DNA of 31,654 bases from an uncultured Lacibacter sp. (GCF_946479605.1 NZ_CAMLGT010000013.1:1-31654), one strand, 5' to 3'; positions 15,289 through 24,236 are shown, counted from the first letter of the stretch. A program made the numbers and translations. The notes: generated by a model from the letters alone, not told the origin.

Positions 15289-15642
15289 TTAAGCCTCCAC
15301 TGTTTGGTTACCGGTTGGTACGCCATTTCTCTTTTTTGCATTGTACTCAACGGCGTATTTGTCGAGTGCAGTGTACATGTGACGCAGGATCTGCTCATCA
15401 CGGTGGATCTGAATGTTCAGCTTCGCATTAAATTCTGTTGGAGCTTTGTACTCAACAACCCAGTAAATACCGGTTGTTTTTTTCTCGATCGGATAGGCGA
15501 GAGATTTTAAACCCCATGGATTGCTGTGCACCAATTCGCCGCCATTTGCAGCGATCAGATCAGTGTAGCGTTTTTGTGCTGCCTTGAATTCGTCTTCAGA
15601 CAGAACAGGGGTAAAAATCACCATCATTTCGTAATTCTTCAT
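15289..15642 (-). CDS. rpsF: 30S ribosomal protein S6
   Basis: A 117-residue S6 beginning MKNYEMMVIFTPVLSEDEF, followed by GELVHSNPWGLKSLAYPIEKKTTGIYWVVEY, the typical central beta-strands, and DEQILRHMYTALDKYAVEY. Length matches the Bacteroidota family. It is the first gene of the operon, about 85 nt downstream of a very good promoter and a leader with several hairpins, which is where S6:S18 autoregulation acts in other bacteria. Confidence 0.98.
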   Translation of the reverse strand: MKNYEMMVIFTPVLSEDEFKAAQKRYTDLIAANGGELVHSNPWGLKSLAYPIEKKTTGIYWVVEYKAPTEFNAKLNIQIHRDEQILRHMYTALDKYAVEYNAKKRNGVPTGNQTVEA

Positions 15643-15728
15643 TACTCTTTGTGATTTAAAAATTAATAATTGGGTTTACCCATTGGATCCCGTCCTTGCG
15701 GTCGGGAAATCTGCCAATACAGATTTGG
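15643..15728 (-). promoter_or_regulatory. Structured 5' leader of rpsF, candidate S6:S18-responsive element
   Basis: The transcribed leader holds two clear hairpins. AAATCTG (15707-15713) pairs with CAGATTT (15720-15726) around a 6-nt loop. TCCCG-T-CC (15688-15695) pairs with GG-T-CGGGA (15700-15707), with one mismatch and a 4-nt loop. A weaker TGGG/CCCA stem is at 15671-15682. In addition the first loop, CCAAT (15714-15718), is complementary to ATTGG at 15682-15686, so a pseudoknot is possible. rpsF leaders of many bacteria carry an RNA bound by S6:S18; whether this is one is an inference. Confidence 0.4.
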
Positions 15729-15733
15729 GGCTG

Positions 15734-15764
15734 CAAAGGTAGGGGGAAAAGCCTTGCCAGCCAA
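15734..15764 (-). promoter_or_regulatory. Bacteroidota-type promoter of the rpsF operon
   Basis: On the - strand TTG (15762-15764) and TACCTTTG (15734-15741, exact TAnnTTTG) are separated by 20 nt, a near-ideal match to the Bacteroidota primary-sigma promoter. Transcription would start near 15728. Confidence 0.85.
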
Positions 15765-15853
15765 GCATTGCAGGAGATTATTTCAGTCCTTAAAATTGGC
15801 GGCGAAGATCGGCAGTTGGCTTATTGCCCGACTTTATTCAGCTTAAATAAATA

Positions 15854-15882
15854 AAAAACGCCCTCTTTCGGAGGGCGTTTTT
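15854..15882 (-). terminator. Terminator of the type IX-secreted nuclease gene
   Basis: CGCCCTC at 15859-15865 pairs with GAGGGCG at 15871-15877 around TTTCG, flanked by A5 and T5 that extend the stem. On the - strand the stem is followed by TTTTTTATTTATT. It lies about 20 bases after the nuclease stop codon. Confidence 0.88.
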
Positions 15883-15900
15883 ATGTGTAAACCAGTTGGT

Positions 15901-18900
15901 TTAAAGTTTTACCAGTTTAATAAGCTGACGTTCACCGCCTTGGCTGATCTCGGCAAAATAGATTCCCGGGCGGAATCCCTGGCCAATCACCAGCTTTTGG
16001 GTTGGGTTAACATTGCTCTGCTGTTCCAACACACGACCTTGAATATCAAGGATGCGAAGGTTCAGTTTCCTTGTAAGTTCTGAACGGATAAGCAGGGTAA
16101 ATTCTGCAGGAGATGGGTTCGGCAATACCTGAACAGCAAGCTTGCTATTGATGACTTCACCATTTCTTGCAGCAGTTGGAGCTGATGAAACACAACTGCC
16201 CAGCATATCGCCATGTGCCAGGTGATTTGCAACATCAACATGACTGATGCTGATGCTTCCAGAAGGGCTATGACAAACAGTTACTTTGTCCAGTTTTTTA
16301 CCGCTTCTAACATCAATTACATCAATATACTTGTCTGCTGATGCCTGGCAGCCGTTTGCATCGGTTACTGTAACGGTGTAGGTGGTTGCAGCAGTTGGGC
16401 TTACTGTGGCAGTTGACGAAACAGCACCGCTTGACCAGCTATAGCTGTAAGCCGGGCTTCCCCCGGTTGCATTTGCAGTGAGTGTAACAGATGATGCAGG
16501 TGTATAACCAACGTACACGGTGTTCATCAATGTGCCTGTTGGTAACGCATACGCATCAGGTATTGTAACGGTTGGATTGGCATTAATGATTACCGTTGTG
16601 CTGCAGGTCGCCGTGTTACCCCAGCTATCAAGAGCGGTCCAAACAATAAGGCTTGTACCAATATTGAAACTTCCGCTTGCATTGTTGCCTGTGCCGTTGC
16701 GTTCAGTAGCACCGATAATGTTGTAGCTATACGTTACAGCATCACCACAATCATCTGTAGCAACAAAAGCAGGAATGCTGTAGCTGCCGTTTTCAACAGC
16801 GCAAAGTTTTACTTCTGCAGTACAGGTTGTAATGGCTGGTGCTGTTGTGTTGTTGAAACGGTAGCGGCTGAAGACCGGATAGTGATCAGATGTAGAAGAA
16901 CCGTAGTTTGCTACCAGCGAAGTAACATCGGTAAGGATGTTTGCACTTTCAGCCAGGTAGGTAGCTGCCATTTCATTCGATATCACCACGTGATCAATAA
17001 CATCGTTATAGCTTACAGTTGATTTTTTACCAGCAAGACTCAACGGTAATGTTACAGGTGTAAATCCTGCCGCATCATTAATAAAGCTGATGTAAGACGT
17101 AGTTGGCGGGTTAATGCCTGCTGTAATGGTTTGATCAAGATCATCATTAAAATCACCAAGGATGATGATGTTGTCGTTTGCATAATTCTGTTGCAATGTA
17201 TAATGCAAGGTGTCAGCACCATTCTTTCTTCTGTTGTATGATGTAGTGGTTGGTGATGTGTTTGCTTTTGCATGAACCAACACAAATTTCACCGGCTTGG
17301 TTACACAGTTCAATGTTACATCAGCACTCATCATAAATGGAAAACGTCCGCTTGCGTAATAATCGTAAGCCGGGTTGCTGATGTCTGCAGCAGAGTTGAT
17401 GCCTTGTGATAACAATGCCGTTGTTGTTACATTGCTCAGTACAGATGGCTTATAAACAAAAGCCAGTTTCTGCGCTGTTGCTAATGCAGATGTTGGATTT
17501 ACAGTTGTGTTGGTGTGCGAACCGTAATTGCTGATCACATAAGTATATCCGGGCATCTGATCAACTACCGCTTTCAAACGCTCTTCACTTACAATTTCAG
17601 TCAATGCATACACATCGGCATTAATGCTTGTAAGAATGTTTTTCACATTCAGCTCTTGCTGTGCATCATTTGTTGGTCCGTTGCCTGTGCTGCCAAACCA
17701 TTCAATATTCCAGTTTACCACTTCAAGCGTAGTAACAGGATCAATACTTGTACCGCCCAGGGTAATTGTTTCAGTAATGCTGCCGGTTGCAATGCTGATG
17801 TTGCCTGTATAGTCCTGGTTGTTTTGTGTAGGAGCAAAACGAACATATACTGTTTTAGACAGATTGTTTGCTTCAGCAACTGTATAAGTAATGGTTGAGC
17901 TGAAACCTGTTCCGTCTTTTGACAACGTAAATGCTCCGTTTGAAGTGAGGGTTACATCTGCATTGAGATCGTTGCCAACAAAGCTGAACGTTTTATCAGC
18001 AGTGGTACCTGCAGCTGCAAAGGCAAACTGAAGACTGCTTGTGCTTACCGTTAAGCTTGGTGGCGGCGGAGTTGGTGAGTTATCAAGACGGATATCATCC
18101 AGCGTCCAACGTGCGCCTTCATCGTCATCAGAGAAATATACAAATGCAAAATGAACATTGCTGCCTTTGAAAGCAGAGAGATTAATGTTCTCTGATAATG
18201 TCCACACATTTGATGTTTGTGAAGGGAATCGTCCGTTTACATCAACCCAAGTAGCTGTTGACGGATCGCCACTTACATAATCAGTGGATACTTTCAGTTG
18301 AAGCGGCTGACCATTAAAGGCTGTGCGGCTCCAGAAAGAAAGTAACGGATAAGTAGTGGCCGACAGGTCGAATGATGGAGAAATAAGCCAATCTGTATTT
18401 GGCACATTGGTTCCTCCAGCAAAACCGTTGATCTGCACGCCTGATGGGAATTGTGCAGTACCGGCAGGTGCATTTGGATCACGACCGAATGGAGTGCATG
18501 CCCATGTAATAGCACCAACCTGGCTGTATTGGGTAAAGCCATCGCTTAATGCGGCTGAGCAATTTTGGAAATCTGCTACATAAATGGTGATACCGGTTGT
18601 AAAGGCCCATGTGCTGCTTCCGCTGATGCCTGCAAAAGGATTGCCTTCAAGATCGGTTACAGCACCAGCCGTCACTTCAATATAAAACTCTGTACTTACA
18701 GGCAGGTTGTTGAAGTTTACACTCAATGTTCTGCCGTTGAGAGTTGCATCGTTTATAGTGATAGTGCGAACAACACTGCCATCAGTTTTCTTTTTCAATA
18801 CAATACTGCCGCTGCCTTTTACAACATCTTCATTAAATGTAACTGATGCTGTAAGGTTCAGTGCAGTGTTTAATGATCCGTTTACAGGATTCAGCGAAGA

Positions 18901-20544
18901 AACAGCTGGCGGAACAAGATCAACCGGGTTGGCTTCAATACTGAAATCATCAACTGCAAGCCCGTCATCTGCCCCATTGGCATTTGCATCTGTCCAGCGG
19001 ATCATAAAAACAGCTCCTGCTGGAATAGAAAGGTTACGGATAGTGTAAACAATGTCCGTTCTGTTTTCAGCAAGATTTCCATCTTTTGCTCCTGCTGCTG
19101 AATTAATGTTTGGCGTAACGAAATCAAGAGCAGTTACGTCTATCCATGTGCCGTTAGTAAGAGATGTAGCATCAAGACTGTACTGGAAGGCTAACTTGTC
19201 TGTTCTCAGTGTTGTGCCCAAACGCCATTCTTCACCGGTATAAGCGATCTTAAGCTTGGTAATTGTGTTTGCTGAGTTGTTTTTGATCTGTGCTCCAATG
19301 GTTGAAATAAGATTTCCGGAAAGCAGTGTTCCGAAAGCCCGGTCAGTATTTGTACCCGTTCCAAAGCTGTAGGTATCGCCTGAAGTAGAAGTGCCGCTGC
19401 CGGTTGTATAAAGTGTATTGGCATTTGAACCTGTTTCTGCAAATAACCAGCCGGTGGGTAATGAGGAAGAAGTACCGGTTGTTGCAAGTGAATTAAAATC
19501 CTGCGAATAGGTTGATACAAGCGAGATATATGGACTGGCTGCAAAATCATTATCTGTAAGGCTTATTGTTGCAGTTGCAGTACCAATTGCAGCGGGGCTG
19601 GTAACTGCAGTAATAGTTAATTCAATTGTTTCAGGCCCTTCTATATCATTATCATCAGTTACAGGTAAAGTAATAGTGGCTGTTGTTGTGCCCGCTGCAA
19701 TTACTACTGTACCGGCTTGCGGGTTGCTATAGTCTGTATTTAACGTAGCCGTTCCTGCCAATGTGTAGCTTACTGTTATACCGCCTGCAGGGGCTGCTGC
19801 AGAAGAAGTGATGGTAAATGTGCCGCTTGTTGAAGGTTCAGCTGCAGTGATACCTGCTGCCGCAGAAACTGTGGTAACAGGAGCGCCTGCGCATGGACTT
19901 AATGCTGTTGCTGAATTTCTTGGATTAGGCGTGCCTGTAGAAAAATCAGATGCGTTATTATCTGTATCGGTACAGCCATTGTTTTTTCTGAAAGCCGCTA
20001 AGGTTGCAGAAATTGTACCTGTTGGCCCGGTTCCCTCAAAGAAATTTGTGCCGGTACCATAGCCAACAAGATCAACAATCAGTGCTAAAGAAGCAGGGCT
20101 ACATGCTGTTGACGAGCCATTACAACCAAGCGGTGTAGTACTGCTCACAAGTGCTATTTTACCTGCACCACCTGCCATTGCTATGGGAGTGGGGTCTATA
20201 TAATCTGCTGTTGGCAGAGGGGAGCCAGCTGCTCCTCCTGTTGCCTGCTGTACAAGAAAGTACTGACCGGGTTGTAAAACAACATTAGGCAACTCGGTAA
20301 TTTGTGTTGCAGTTGAGCCTAAATTTCCTGTTCCGGTAGAACTGCTGTACTGGAGCGACCAGCCTGCAAGTGAAATCGGGCTTGTACCTCTGTTGAATAG
20401 TTCAATGTAGTCATGTGTGTAAAGGGCGCCGGAATTTCCTCCTGCACCATAAACCTGGCTGATAACTACTTGCGAAAATGCGGTTGTGAAGAACGTAGCT
20501 GCAAAAAAGAAGCTAAGTATCAACCGTAGTTGAAGTTTTCTCAT
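15901..20544 (-). CDS. large type IX-secreted multidomain extracellular nuclease
   Basis: A 1547-residue surface or secreted protein. In order: signal peptide (1-24, ending TAFSQ), lamin-tail domain (about 25-215, QVYGAGGNSGALYTHDYIEL then LAGWSLQY), Calx-beta-like domain (225-333, DTD/DDNDIEGPE), a beta-sandwich region (335-540), a bacterial Ig-like domain (545-650), another jelly-roll-like region (652-825), a short Ig-like repeat (828-936), an endonuclease/exonuclease/phosphatase domain (937-1231), a HYR-like domain (1235-1325), an Ig/PKD-like domain, a CHSP...HLAHGD element (1424-1446) and a C-terminal sorting domain (about 1472-1547, VLPNPSPAEFTL ... GIYFAEI). Nuclease residues Asn944, Glu983, His1091, Asp1131/Asn1133, Asp1184-His1185 and Asp1220-His1221 are all present, so activity is likely. 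It is transcribed alone, with its own promoter and terminator. Role: probably degrading external DNA for nutrients or biofilm turnover. Confidence 0.88.
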   Translation of the reverse strand: MRKLQLRLILSFFFAATFFTTAFSQVVISQVYGAGGNSGALYTHDYIELFNRGTSPISLAGWSLQYSSSTGTGNLGSTATQITELPNVVLQPGQYFLVQQATGGAAGSPLPTADYIDPTPIAMAGGAGKIALVSSTTPLGCNGSSTACSPASLALIVDLVGYGTGTNFFEGTGPTGTISATLAAFRKNNGCTDTDNNASDFSTGTPNPRNSATALSPCAGAPVTTVSAAAGITAAEPSTSGTFTITSSAAAPAGGITVSYTLAGTATLNTDYSNPQAGTVVIAAGTTTATITLPVTDDNDIEGPETIELTITAVTSPAAIGTATATISLTDNDFAASPYISLVSTYSQDFNSLATTGTSSSLPTGWLFAETGSNANTLYTTGSGTSTSGDTYSFGTGTNTDRAFGTLLSGNLISTIGAQIKNNSANTITKLKIAYTGEEWRLGTTLRTDKLAFQYSLDATSLTNGTWIDVTALDFVTPNINSAAGAKDGNLAENRTDIVYTIRNLSIPAGAVFMIRWTDANANGADDGLAVDDFSIEANPVDLVPPAVSSLNPVNGSLNTALNLTASVTFNEDVVKGSGSIVLKKKTDGSVVRTITINDATLNGRTLSVNFNNLPVSTEFYIEVTAGAVTDLEGNPFAGISGSSTWAFTTGITIYVADFQNCSAALSDGFTQYSQVGAITWACTPFGRDPNAPAGTAQFPSGVQINGFAGGTNVPNTDWLISPSFDLSATTYPLLSFWSRTAFNGQPLQLKVSTDYVSGDPSTATWVDVNGRFPSQTSNVWTLSENINLSAFKGSNVHFAFVYFSDDDEGARWTLDDIRLDNSPTPPPPSLTVSTSSLQFAFAAAGTTADKTFSFVGNDLNADVTLTSNGAFTLSKDGTGFSSTITYTVAEANNLSKTVYVRFAPTQNNQDYTGNISIATGSITETITLGGTSIDPVTTLEVVNWNIEWFGSTGNGPTNDAQQELNVKNILTSINADVYALTEIVSEERLKAVVDQMPGYTYVISNYGSHTNTTVNPTSALATAQKLAFVYKPSVLSNVTTTALLSQGINSAADISNPAYDYYASGRFPFMMSADVTLNCVTKPVKFVLVHAKANTSPTTTSYNRRKNGADTLHYTLQQNYANDNIIILGDFNDDLDQTITAGINPPTTSYISFINDAAGFTPVTLPLSLAGKKSTVSYNDVIDHVVISNEMAATYLAESANILTDVTSLVANYGSSTSDHYPVFSRYRFNNTTAPAITTCTAEVKLCAVENGSYSIPAFVATDDCGDAVTYSYNIIGATERNGTGNNASGSFNIGTSLIVWTALDSWGNTATCSTTVIINANPTVTIPDAYALPTGTLMNTVYVGYTPASSVTLTANATGGSPAYSYSWSSGAVSSTATVSPTAATTYTVTVTDANGCQASADKYIDVIDVRSGKKLDKVTVCHSPSGSISISHVDVANHLAHGDMLGSCVSSAPTAARNGEVINSKLAVQVLPNPSPAEFTLLIRSELTRKLNLRILDIQGRVLEQQSNVNPTQKLVIGQGFRPGIYFAEISQGGERQLIKLVKL

Positions 20545-20621
20545 TGCTTTAGTTTGTTTACTTAAAAATGATGGAAGATTACAGGAAAAGGATTCGGATT
20601 AATCGGCAGGATATGGAAGGA

Positions 20622-20653
20622 TAAATGTAAGGCCAATCAGTATCTCCGGCCAA
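20622..20653 (-). promoter_or_regulatory. Promoter of the secreted nuclease gene
   Basis: On the - strand TTG (20651-20653), a 21-nt spacer and TACATTTA (20622-20629, one base from TAnnTTTG). The expected start near 20616 leaves a leader of about 70 nt. The upstream gene's stop is at 20674, so this gene is an independent unit. Confidence 0.55.
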
Positions 20654-20673
20654 CTGTGCGGATGAAATATTTA

Positions 20674-21432
20674 TTAACAATTGGGCTGCAAATGAAAGCT
20701 GTCGTAGTTTTTCGATAGTATAATTCCTTCCAGATAATTGAATTTCTGGATGCGGTATAAAGAGGTGAAGCCATCGGCAAAAAACAGTTCTTTATGGCGT
20801 GGGCTGCAGTAAAGTACAAACAACTCACGGGGATGTTGCTTGAGCGATTGGTTGATTTTGGCAATTACTTTTTTAATAAGCACTTCATCAAACGGATTGA
20901 AAAGGAATACCACACTGATATCCTTTGTTATTTCCAGCAGGCTGATGTCTTCCCAGTCAAGTGAGTAGGTAAGTGCCGGATAACGGTCTTGCATAGCTGC
21001 TAAATTTTTGCGGGCCTGCTCAATCAACTCTTTTGCGAAATCAATACCTCGCACGTTTGTAAAACCATGTGTCGCTGCCACACATAAAGCCCTGCCTTTG
21101 CCGCAGCCGATGTCGAAAAAAGTTCCGCTTGTTGCGCCTTGCGGCAAATGTTTCAGCAAATGTTCGATGGTGAAATAATTAACCGGCATGTACTCTGTAG
21201 CATGTGATAATTGATTGCCCTTGATCTCAAAATCCGAAAGTGTATCGGCCGAAGTGGTGTTAATACCGTATTTTTTTTCTCCCTTTAACTCCTGCTTCAG
21301 TGTAAATAATCCTATCCTGATGCCCCAGGTGGTAGCAATGTAGACGAAGTAATTTATTTGTTGCAACAGTTTCAATCGTTTGATGGTCTTATATCGATCA
21401 CTTTCAATTGCAGGCTTACGGTGCCGTTCCAT
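20674..21432 (-). CDS. class I SAM-dependent methyltransferase
   Basis: A Rossmann-type methyltransferase of up to 252 residues. Motif I is TFFDIGCGKGRALCVAA (about 108-124), followed by the acidic strand end RGIDFAKELI and, at motif IV, VVFLFNPFDEVLI. The NPF in place of DPPY or NPPY is usual in a family of uncharacterised bacterial methyltransferases that read 'FvDlGsGKGR'. The N-terminal segment about residues 49-80 (KGEKKYGINTTSADTL) also fits that family. Start: the ATG at 21432 gives a 61-base overlap with recJ; a TTG at 21375 that overlaps the recJ stop as TTGA would give 233 residues and looks just as plausible for coupled translation. It is the last gene of the ispB-like - recJ - methyltransferase operon. 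Target unknown. Confidence 0.75.
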   Translation of the reverse strand: MERHRKPAIESDRYKTIKRLKLLQQINYFVYIATTWGIRIGLFTLKQELKGEKKYGINTTSADTLSDFEIKGNQLSHATEYMPVNYFTIEHLLKHLPQGATSGTFFDIGCGKGRALCVAATHGFTNVRGIDFAKELIEQARKNLAAMQDRYPALTYSLDWEDISLLEITKDISVVFLFNPFDEVLIKKVIAKINQSLKQHPRELFVLYCSPRHKELFFADGFTSLYRIQKFNYLEGIILSKNYDSFHLQPNC

Positions 21433-23075
21433 TCATTTTCATCAATGGTATATACAATATCAAATGATCCTTGCTGAACAACCGGCAATAAATGTGCCGC
21501 ACGAAAGAAGATACCCGTCAGCACGGTATCTTTTTGTTTTACCACCAAACGAAGATGCTGATCTTTTACCACTTTACTGTAACCCGTATCCTTAACCTTT
21601 CGTGAAACAAATACTGGCCGCATGTTCTCCGGTCCAAATGGCTCCATTTGTTTGATGATATTATACAGCCCCTGTTTAATATCCGCAAACTGCAACTCTT
21701 CATCAATAATGATCTCTGGAATAAGCTGTTCAGGTTTAATAGTCCTTGCAACTTCCTGTTCAAACGCTTCTGTAAACGCCTCGATCTTTTCCGGTAATAA
21801 AGTGAGTCCCGCTGCTGCAAAGTGACCGCCGTAGCCGAGTAAATGTTCACGACAGGCATGAATGGCTTCGTATAAATTAAAACCATTAACGCTTCTTGCA
21901 CTGCCTGCAGCGTAATCACCACTTTGGGTAAGCACAATGGTAGGGCGGTAATAATGCTCGGTTAAACGTGATGCCACAATACCAACCACTCCTTTATGCC
22001 AATGCGATTGATACAGTACGGTTGACTTTTTGTTTTTCAGTTGTTCGTTACCGTTAATAATGGCTAAGGCTTCTTCTGTAATGGACATGTCTGCTTCCTT
22101 CCGCTCATCATTATCGGCATGCAGCATTTCTGCAAAGTTCAACGCTTCTTCATACGTTGGGGCGATGAACATTTGCACAGCTTTGCGTGCATCATCCATA
22201 CGGCCGGCGGCATTTACCCTTGGTGCAATTAAAAACACCAGGTTGTTGATGTGCATGGTTGTTTTTACAGCACTTAAAAACATCAAGGCTTTTATACCAT
22301 TTGATGGTTGCTCATTCACACGCTTTAAACCATGAAATGCAAGTATCCTGTTTTCCCCTGTTATTGGAACAATGTCGGCAGCGATTGCTGTAGCAACAAG
22401 GTCGAGATAACGAAACACATGCTCATCATCGAGGTTTAATATTTGCCCCATGGCTGTAATAAGCTTAAACCCCACACCACAGCCGCACAGTTCTTTATAG
22501 GGATAGCTGCAATCAATTTGTTTTGGATTCAGGATGGCAATTGCATCTGGTATTTCGTTGTCTGGAAGATGGTGATCGCAAACAATGAAATCAATGCCCA
22601 AACTTTTTGCATACGCAATGAGTTCCACAGATTTTATTCCGCAGTCGAGTGATATGATCAGCGAAAAGCCATTTTGCTTTGCAAAGTCAATTCCTTGTTT
22701 TGAAATGCCGTAACCTTCTCTGTAGCGATGAGGAATATAAAAATCAAGGGCTGATTTTTCATAAACAGAACAGAGAAACTGGTACATACAGGCAACACTG
22801 GTTGTACCATCCACATCATAATCACCAAATACAAGAATTTTTTCACCCGTATTGAAAGCATGCAGCAGCCTGTCAACAGCTTTTTGCATATCCTTCATTA
22901 GAAAAGGATCATGAAGTTCAGTAAGCTGAGGTCTGAAGTATTGTTTGGCTTTATCGAAACTGTTATGACCACGCTGTACAAGAATGCTGCATAGAACAGG
23001 ATGGATATTTAGTTCGCTGACAAGCGAAGCTGTTGAAACAGAGTCAACAGGTTGAAATGTCCATCTTTTCTGCAT
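21372..23075 (-). CDS. recJ: single-stranded-DNA-specific exonuclease RecJ
   Basis: A 567-residue 5'-3' ssDNA exonuclease of the DHH superfamily, used in recombination and repair. The DHH domain shows FGDYDVDGTTS (84-94), DCGI (144-147), and CDHHLPD with Asp167-His168-His169. The DHHA1 domain contains VGIVASRL, SGDYAAGSARSV and the RNA/DNA-binding GYGGHFAAAG, and a C-terminal OB-like region follows (FGPENMRPVF). Length is close to the usual 560-580. It starts 2 bases after the stop of the polyprenyl synthase and its 3' end overlaps or abuts the methyltransferase start, indicating one transcript. Confidence 0.97.
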   Translation of the reverse strand: MQKRWTFQPVDSVSTASLVSELNIHPVLCSILVQRGHNSFDKAKQYFRPQLTELHDPFLMKDMQKAVDRLLHAFNTGEKILVFGDYDVDGTTSVACMYQFLCSVYEKSALDFYIPHRYREGYGISKQGIDFAKQNGFSLIISLDCGIKSVELIAYAKSLGIDFIVCDHHLPDNEIPDAIAILNPKQIDCSYPYKELCGCGVGFKLITAMGQILNLDDEHVFRYLDLVATAIAADIVPITGENRILAFHGLKRVNEQPSNGIKALMFLSAVKTTMHINNLVFLIAPRVNAAGRMDDARKAVQMFIAPTYEEALNFAEMLHADNDERKEADMSITEEALAIINGNEQLKNKKSTVLYQSHWHKGVVGIVASRLTEHYYRPTIVLTQSGDYAAGSARSVNGFNLYEAIHACREHLLGYGGHFAAAGLTLLPEKIEAFTEAFEQEVARTIKPEQLIPEIIIDEELQFADIKQGLYNIIKQMEPFGPENMRPVFVSRKVKDTGYSKVVKDQHLRLVVKQKDTVLTGIFFRAAHLLPVVQQGSFDIVYTIDENEWNGTVSLQLKVIDIRPSND

Positions 23076-23077
23076 GC

Positions 23078-24049
23078 TTAGTATTTTCGGTCAGTTGTAT
23101 ATCGGACTAATGATTCAAGGCCGTCCCTTATTTCATTTTGCGGAAAATGGTGAAGCAGTGCAACGGCTTCATCCCGGTAACGGTTCATCATTTGTTCTGC
23201 ATAAGTAATGCCGCCGGCTTTTACCACTTCGTCAATAATATACTGCACGTTTTTTTTCTGCTTGTTGTCGTTTTTGAGCAGGTAAATAAGCTCTTTTTTC
23301 TTTGCAGGATCCACAGTGTTTAACGTGTAAATAAGTGGCAGGGTAAGCTTCTTCTCTTTAATATCATTGCCGGTTGGCTTTCCTATTGACACACTGCCAT
23401 AGTCAAACAAGTCATCTTTTATCTGGAAGGCAATGCCTGCTTTTTCTCCAAATAACCGCATCAACTCTGTCTTTTCATGATCCTGTGTAGTGGACCATGC
23501 ACCGGCAGCACATGCAGAGGAGAGGAGGGAGGCTGTTTTATTAGTAATGATTTCAAAATAGATGTCTTCACTCAGGTTGAGCTTCCTTGTTTTTTCTATT
23601 TGCAACAATTCACCTTCACTCATTTTCTCTACGGCTTCAGACAGGATCTTCAACGTATTGAAGTCATTATTCTTAAGCGAAAGCAATAAACCCTTTGACA
23701 ACAGGTAATCACCTACCAGTACGGCTACTTTGTTTTTCCAAAGCGCATTGATTGAAAAAAAACCTCTTCTTTCCATTGATTCATCCACTACATCATCATG
23801 CACCAATGTGGCGGTATGCAGCAGTTCCACCAGGGCAGCTGCCCGGTGCGTATTTTCCGTTACAGGTCCAAAAAGCTTGGCACTGAGAAATACAAACATG
23901 GGCCGGACCTGTTTACCTTTTCGCTTGATGATATATTGCATGATCCTGTCCAGCAAGGACACCCTGCTTTTGACAGCTTCTCTGAATTTCTCTTCAAAAG
24001 CCCGTAGTTCGTCTTTAACAAGTAACTGAATGGAGGAGGAAGCGCTCAT
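23078..24049 (-). CDS. ispB: long-chain polyprenyl diphosphate synthase
   Basis: A 323-residue all-alpha trans-prenyltransferase that extends FPP/GPP with isopentenyl diphosphate to make the quinone side chain. The first aspartate-rich motif is LVHDDVVDESMERRG (DDVVD 85-89, with Arg94-Arg95); the second is FQIKDDLFDYG. KGKQVRPMF (45-52) binds IPP. The residue five before DDxxD is alanine, not an aromatic, which fits long-chain (C35-C40) rather than farnesyl products; menaquinone-7 is common in this phylum, so a heptaprenyl product is likely, although the annotation name is usually octaprenyl. It is first in a tight operon with recJ. A weak TAATTTG element upstream of the start is off by one base from the -7 consensus, so no promoter is called. 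Confidence 0.9.
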   Translation of the reverse strand: MSASSSIQLLVKDELRAFEEKFREAVKSRVSLLDRIMQYIIKRKGKQVRPMFVFLSAKLFGPVTENTHRAAALVELLHTATLVHDDVVDESMERRGFFSINALWKNKVAVLVGDYLLSKGLLLSLKNNDFNTLKILSEAVEKMSEGELLQIEKTRKLNLSEDIYFEIITNKTASLLSSACAAGAWSTTQDHEKTELMRLFGEKAGIAFQIKDDLFDYGSVSIGKPTGNDIKEKKLTLPLIYTLNTVDPAKKKELIYLLKNDNKQKKNVQYIIDEVVKAGGITYAEQMMNRYRDEAVALLHHFPQNEIRDGLESLVRYTTDRKY

Positions 24050-24165
24050 GGGGTGGCAAATTACATTAAAAGGGCTTGTTTCATATAATATTTAGAAACT
24101 ATGCAGCAATTTTTGAGAGAAAAGGTCTCTTCATGACTACCTGATTGTAAATAAATTGCAAAAAA

Positions 24166-24196
24166 TTTGCTTTTTAAACTGTGATCTCTATTTTTG
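24166..24196 (+). promoter_or_regulatory. Strong Bacteroidota promoter of the OmpA-family gene
   Basis: TTTG at 24166-24169, a 19-nt spacer and TATTTTTG (exact TAnnTTTG) at 24189-24196, in an A/T-rich setting. This is the best promoter in the window. Transcription would start near 24202, giving a leader of about 35 nt. It also argues for the ATG at 24237 over an upstream in-frame ATG at 24156. Confidence 0.88.
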
Positions 24197-24236
24197 CACA
24201 ATCATCAGGAATTTTCGAAACTTAATTACAACAACT

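Noticed and set aside
16520..20062. Many open frames on the + strand opposite the secreted nuclease
   Set aside because: They mirror the low-complexity Ser/Thr/Ala-rich coding frame of the nuclease, have no recognisable domains, and lack promoters or start contexts.
24050..24165. A small RNA or riboswitch in the gap between the polyprenyl synthase and OmpA genes
   Set aside because: The only structure is a short GAGA/TCTC hairpin; there is no conserved core or terminator, and the rest is A/T-rich promoter sequence.
24156..24236. Upstream in-frame ATG for the OmpA-family gene
   Set aside because: It lies before the promoter -33 element, and the added residues precede a complete signal peptide that already begins at 24237.
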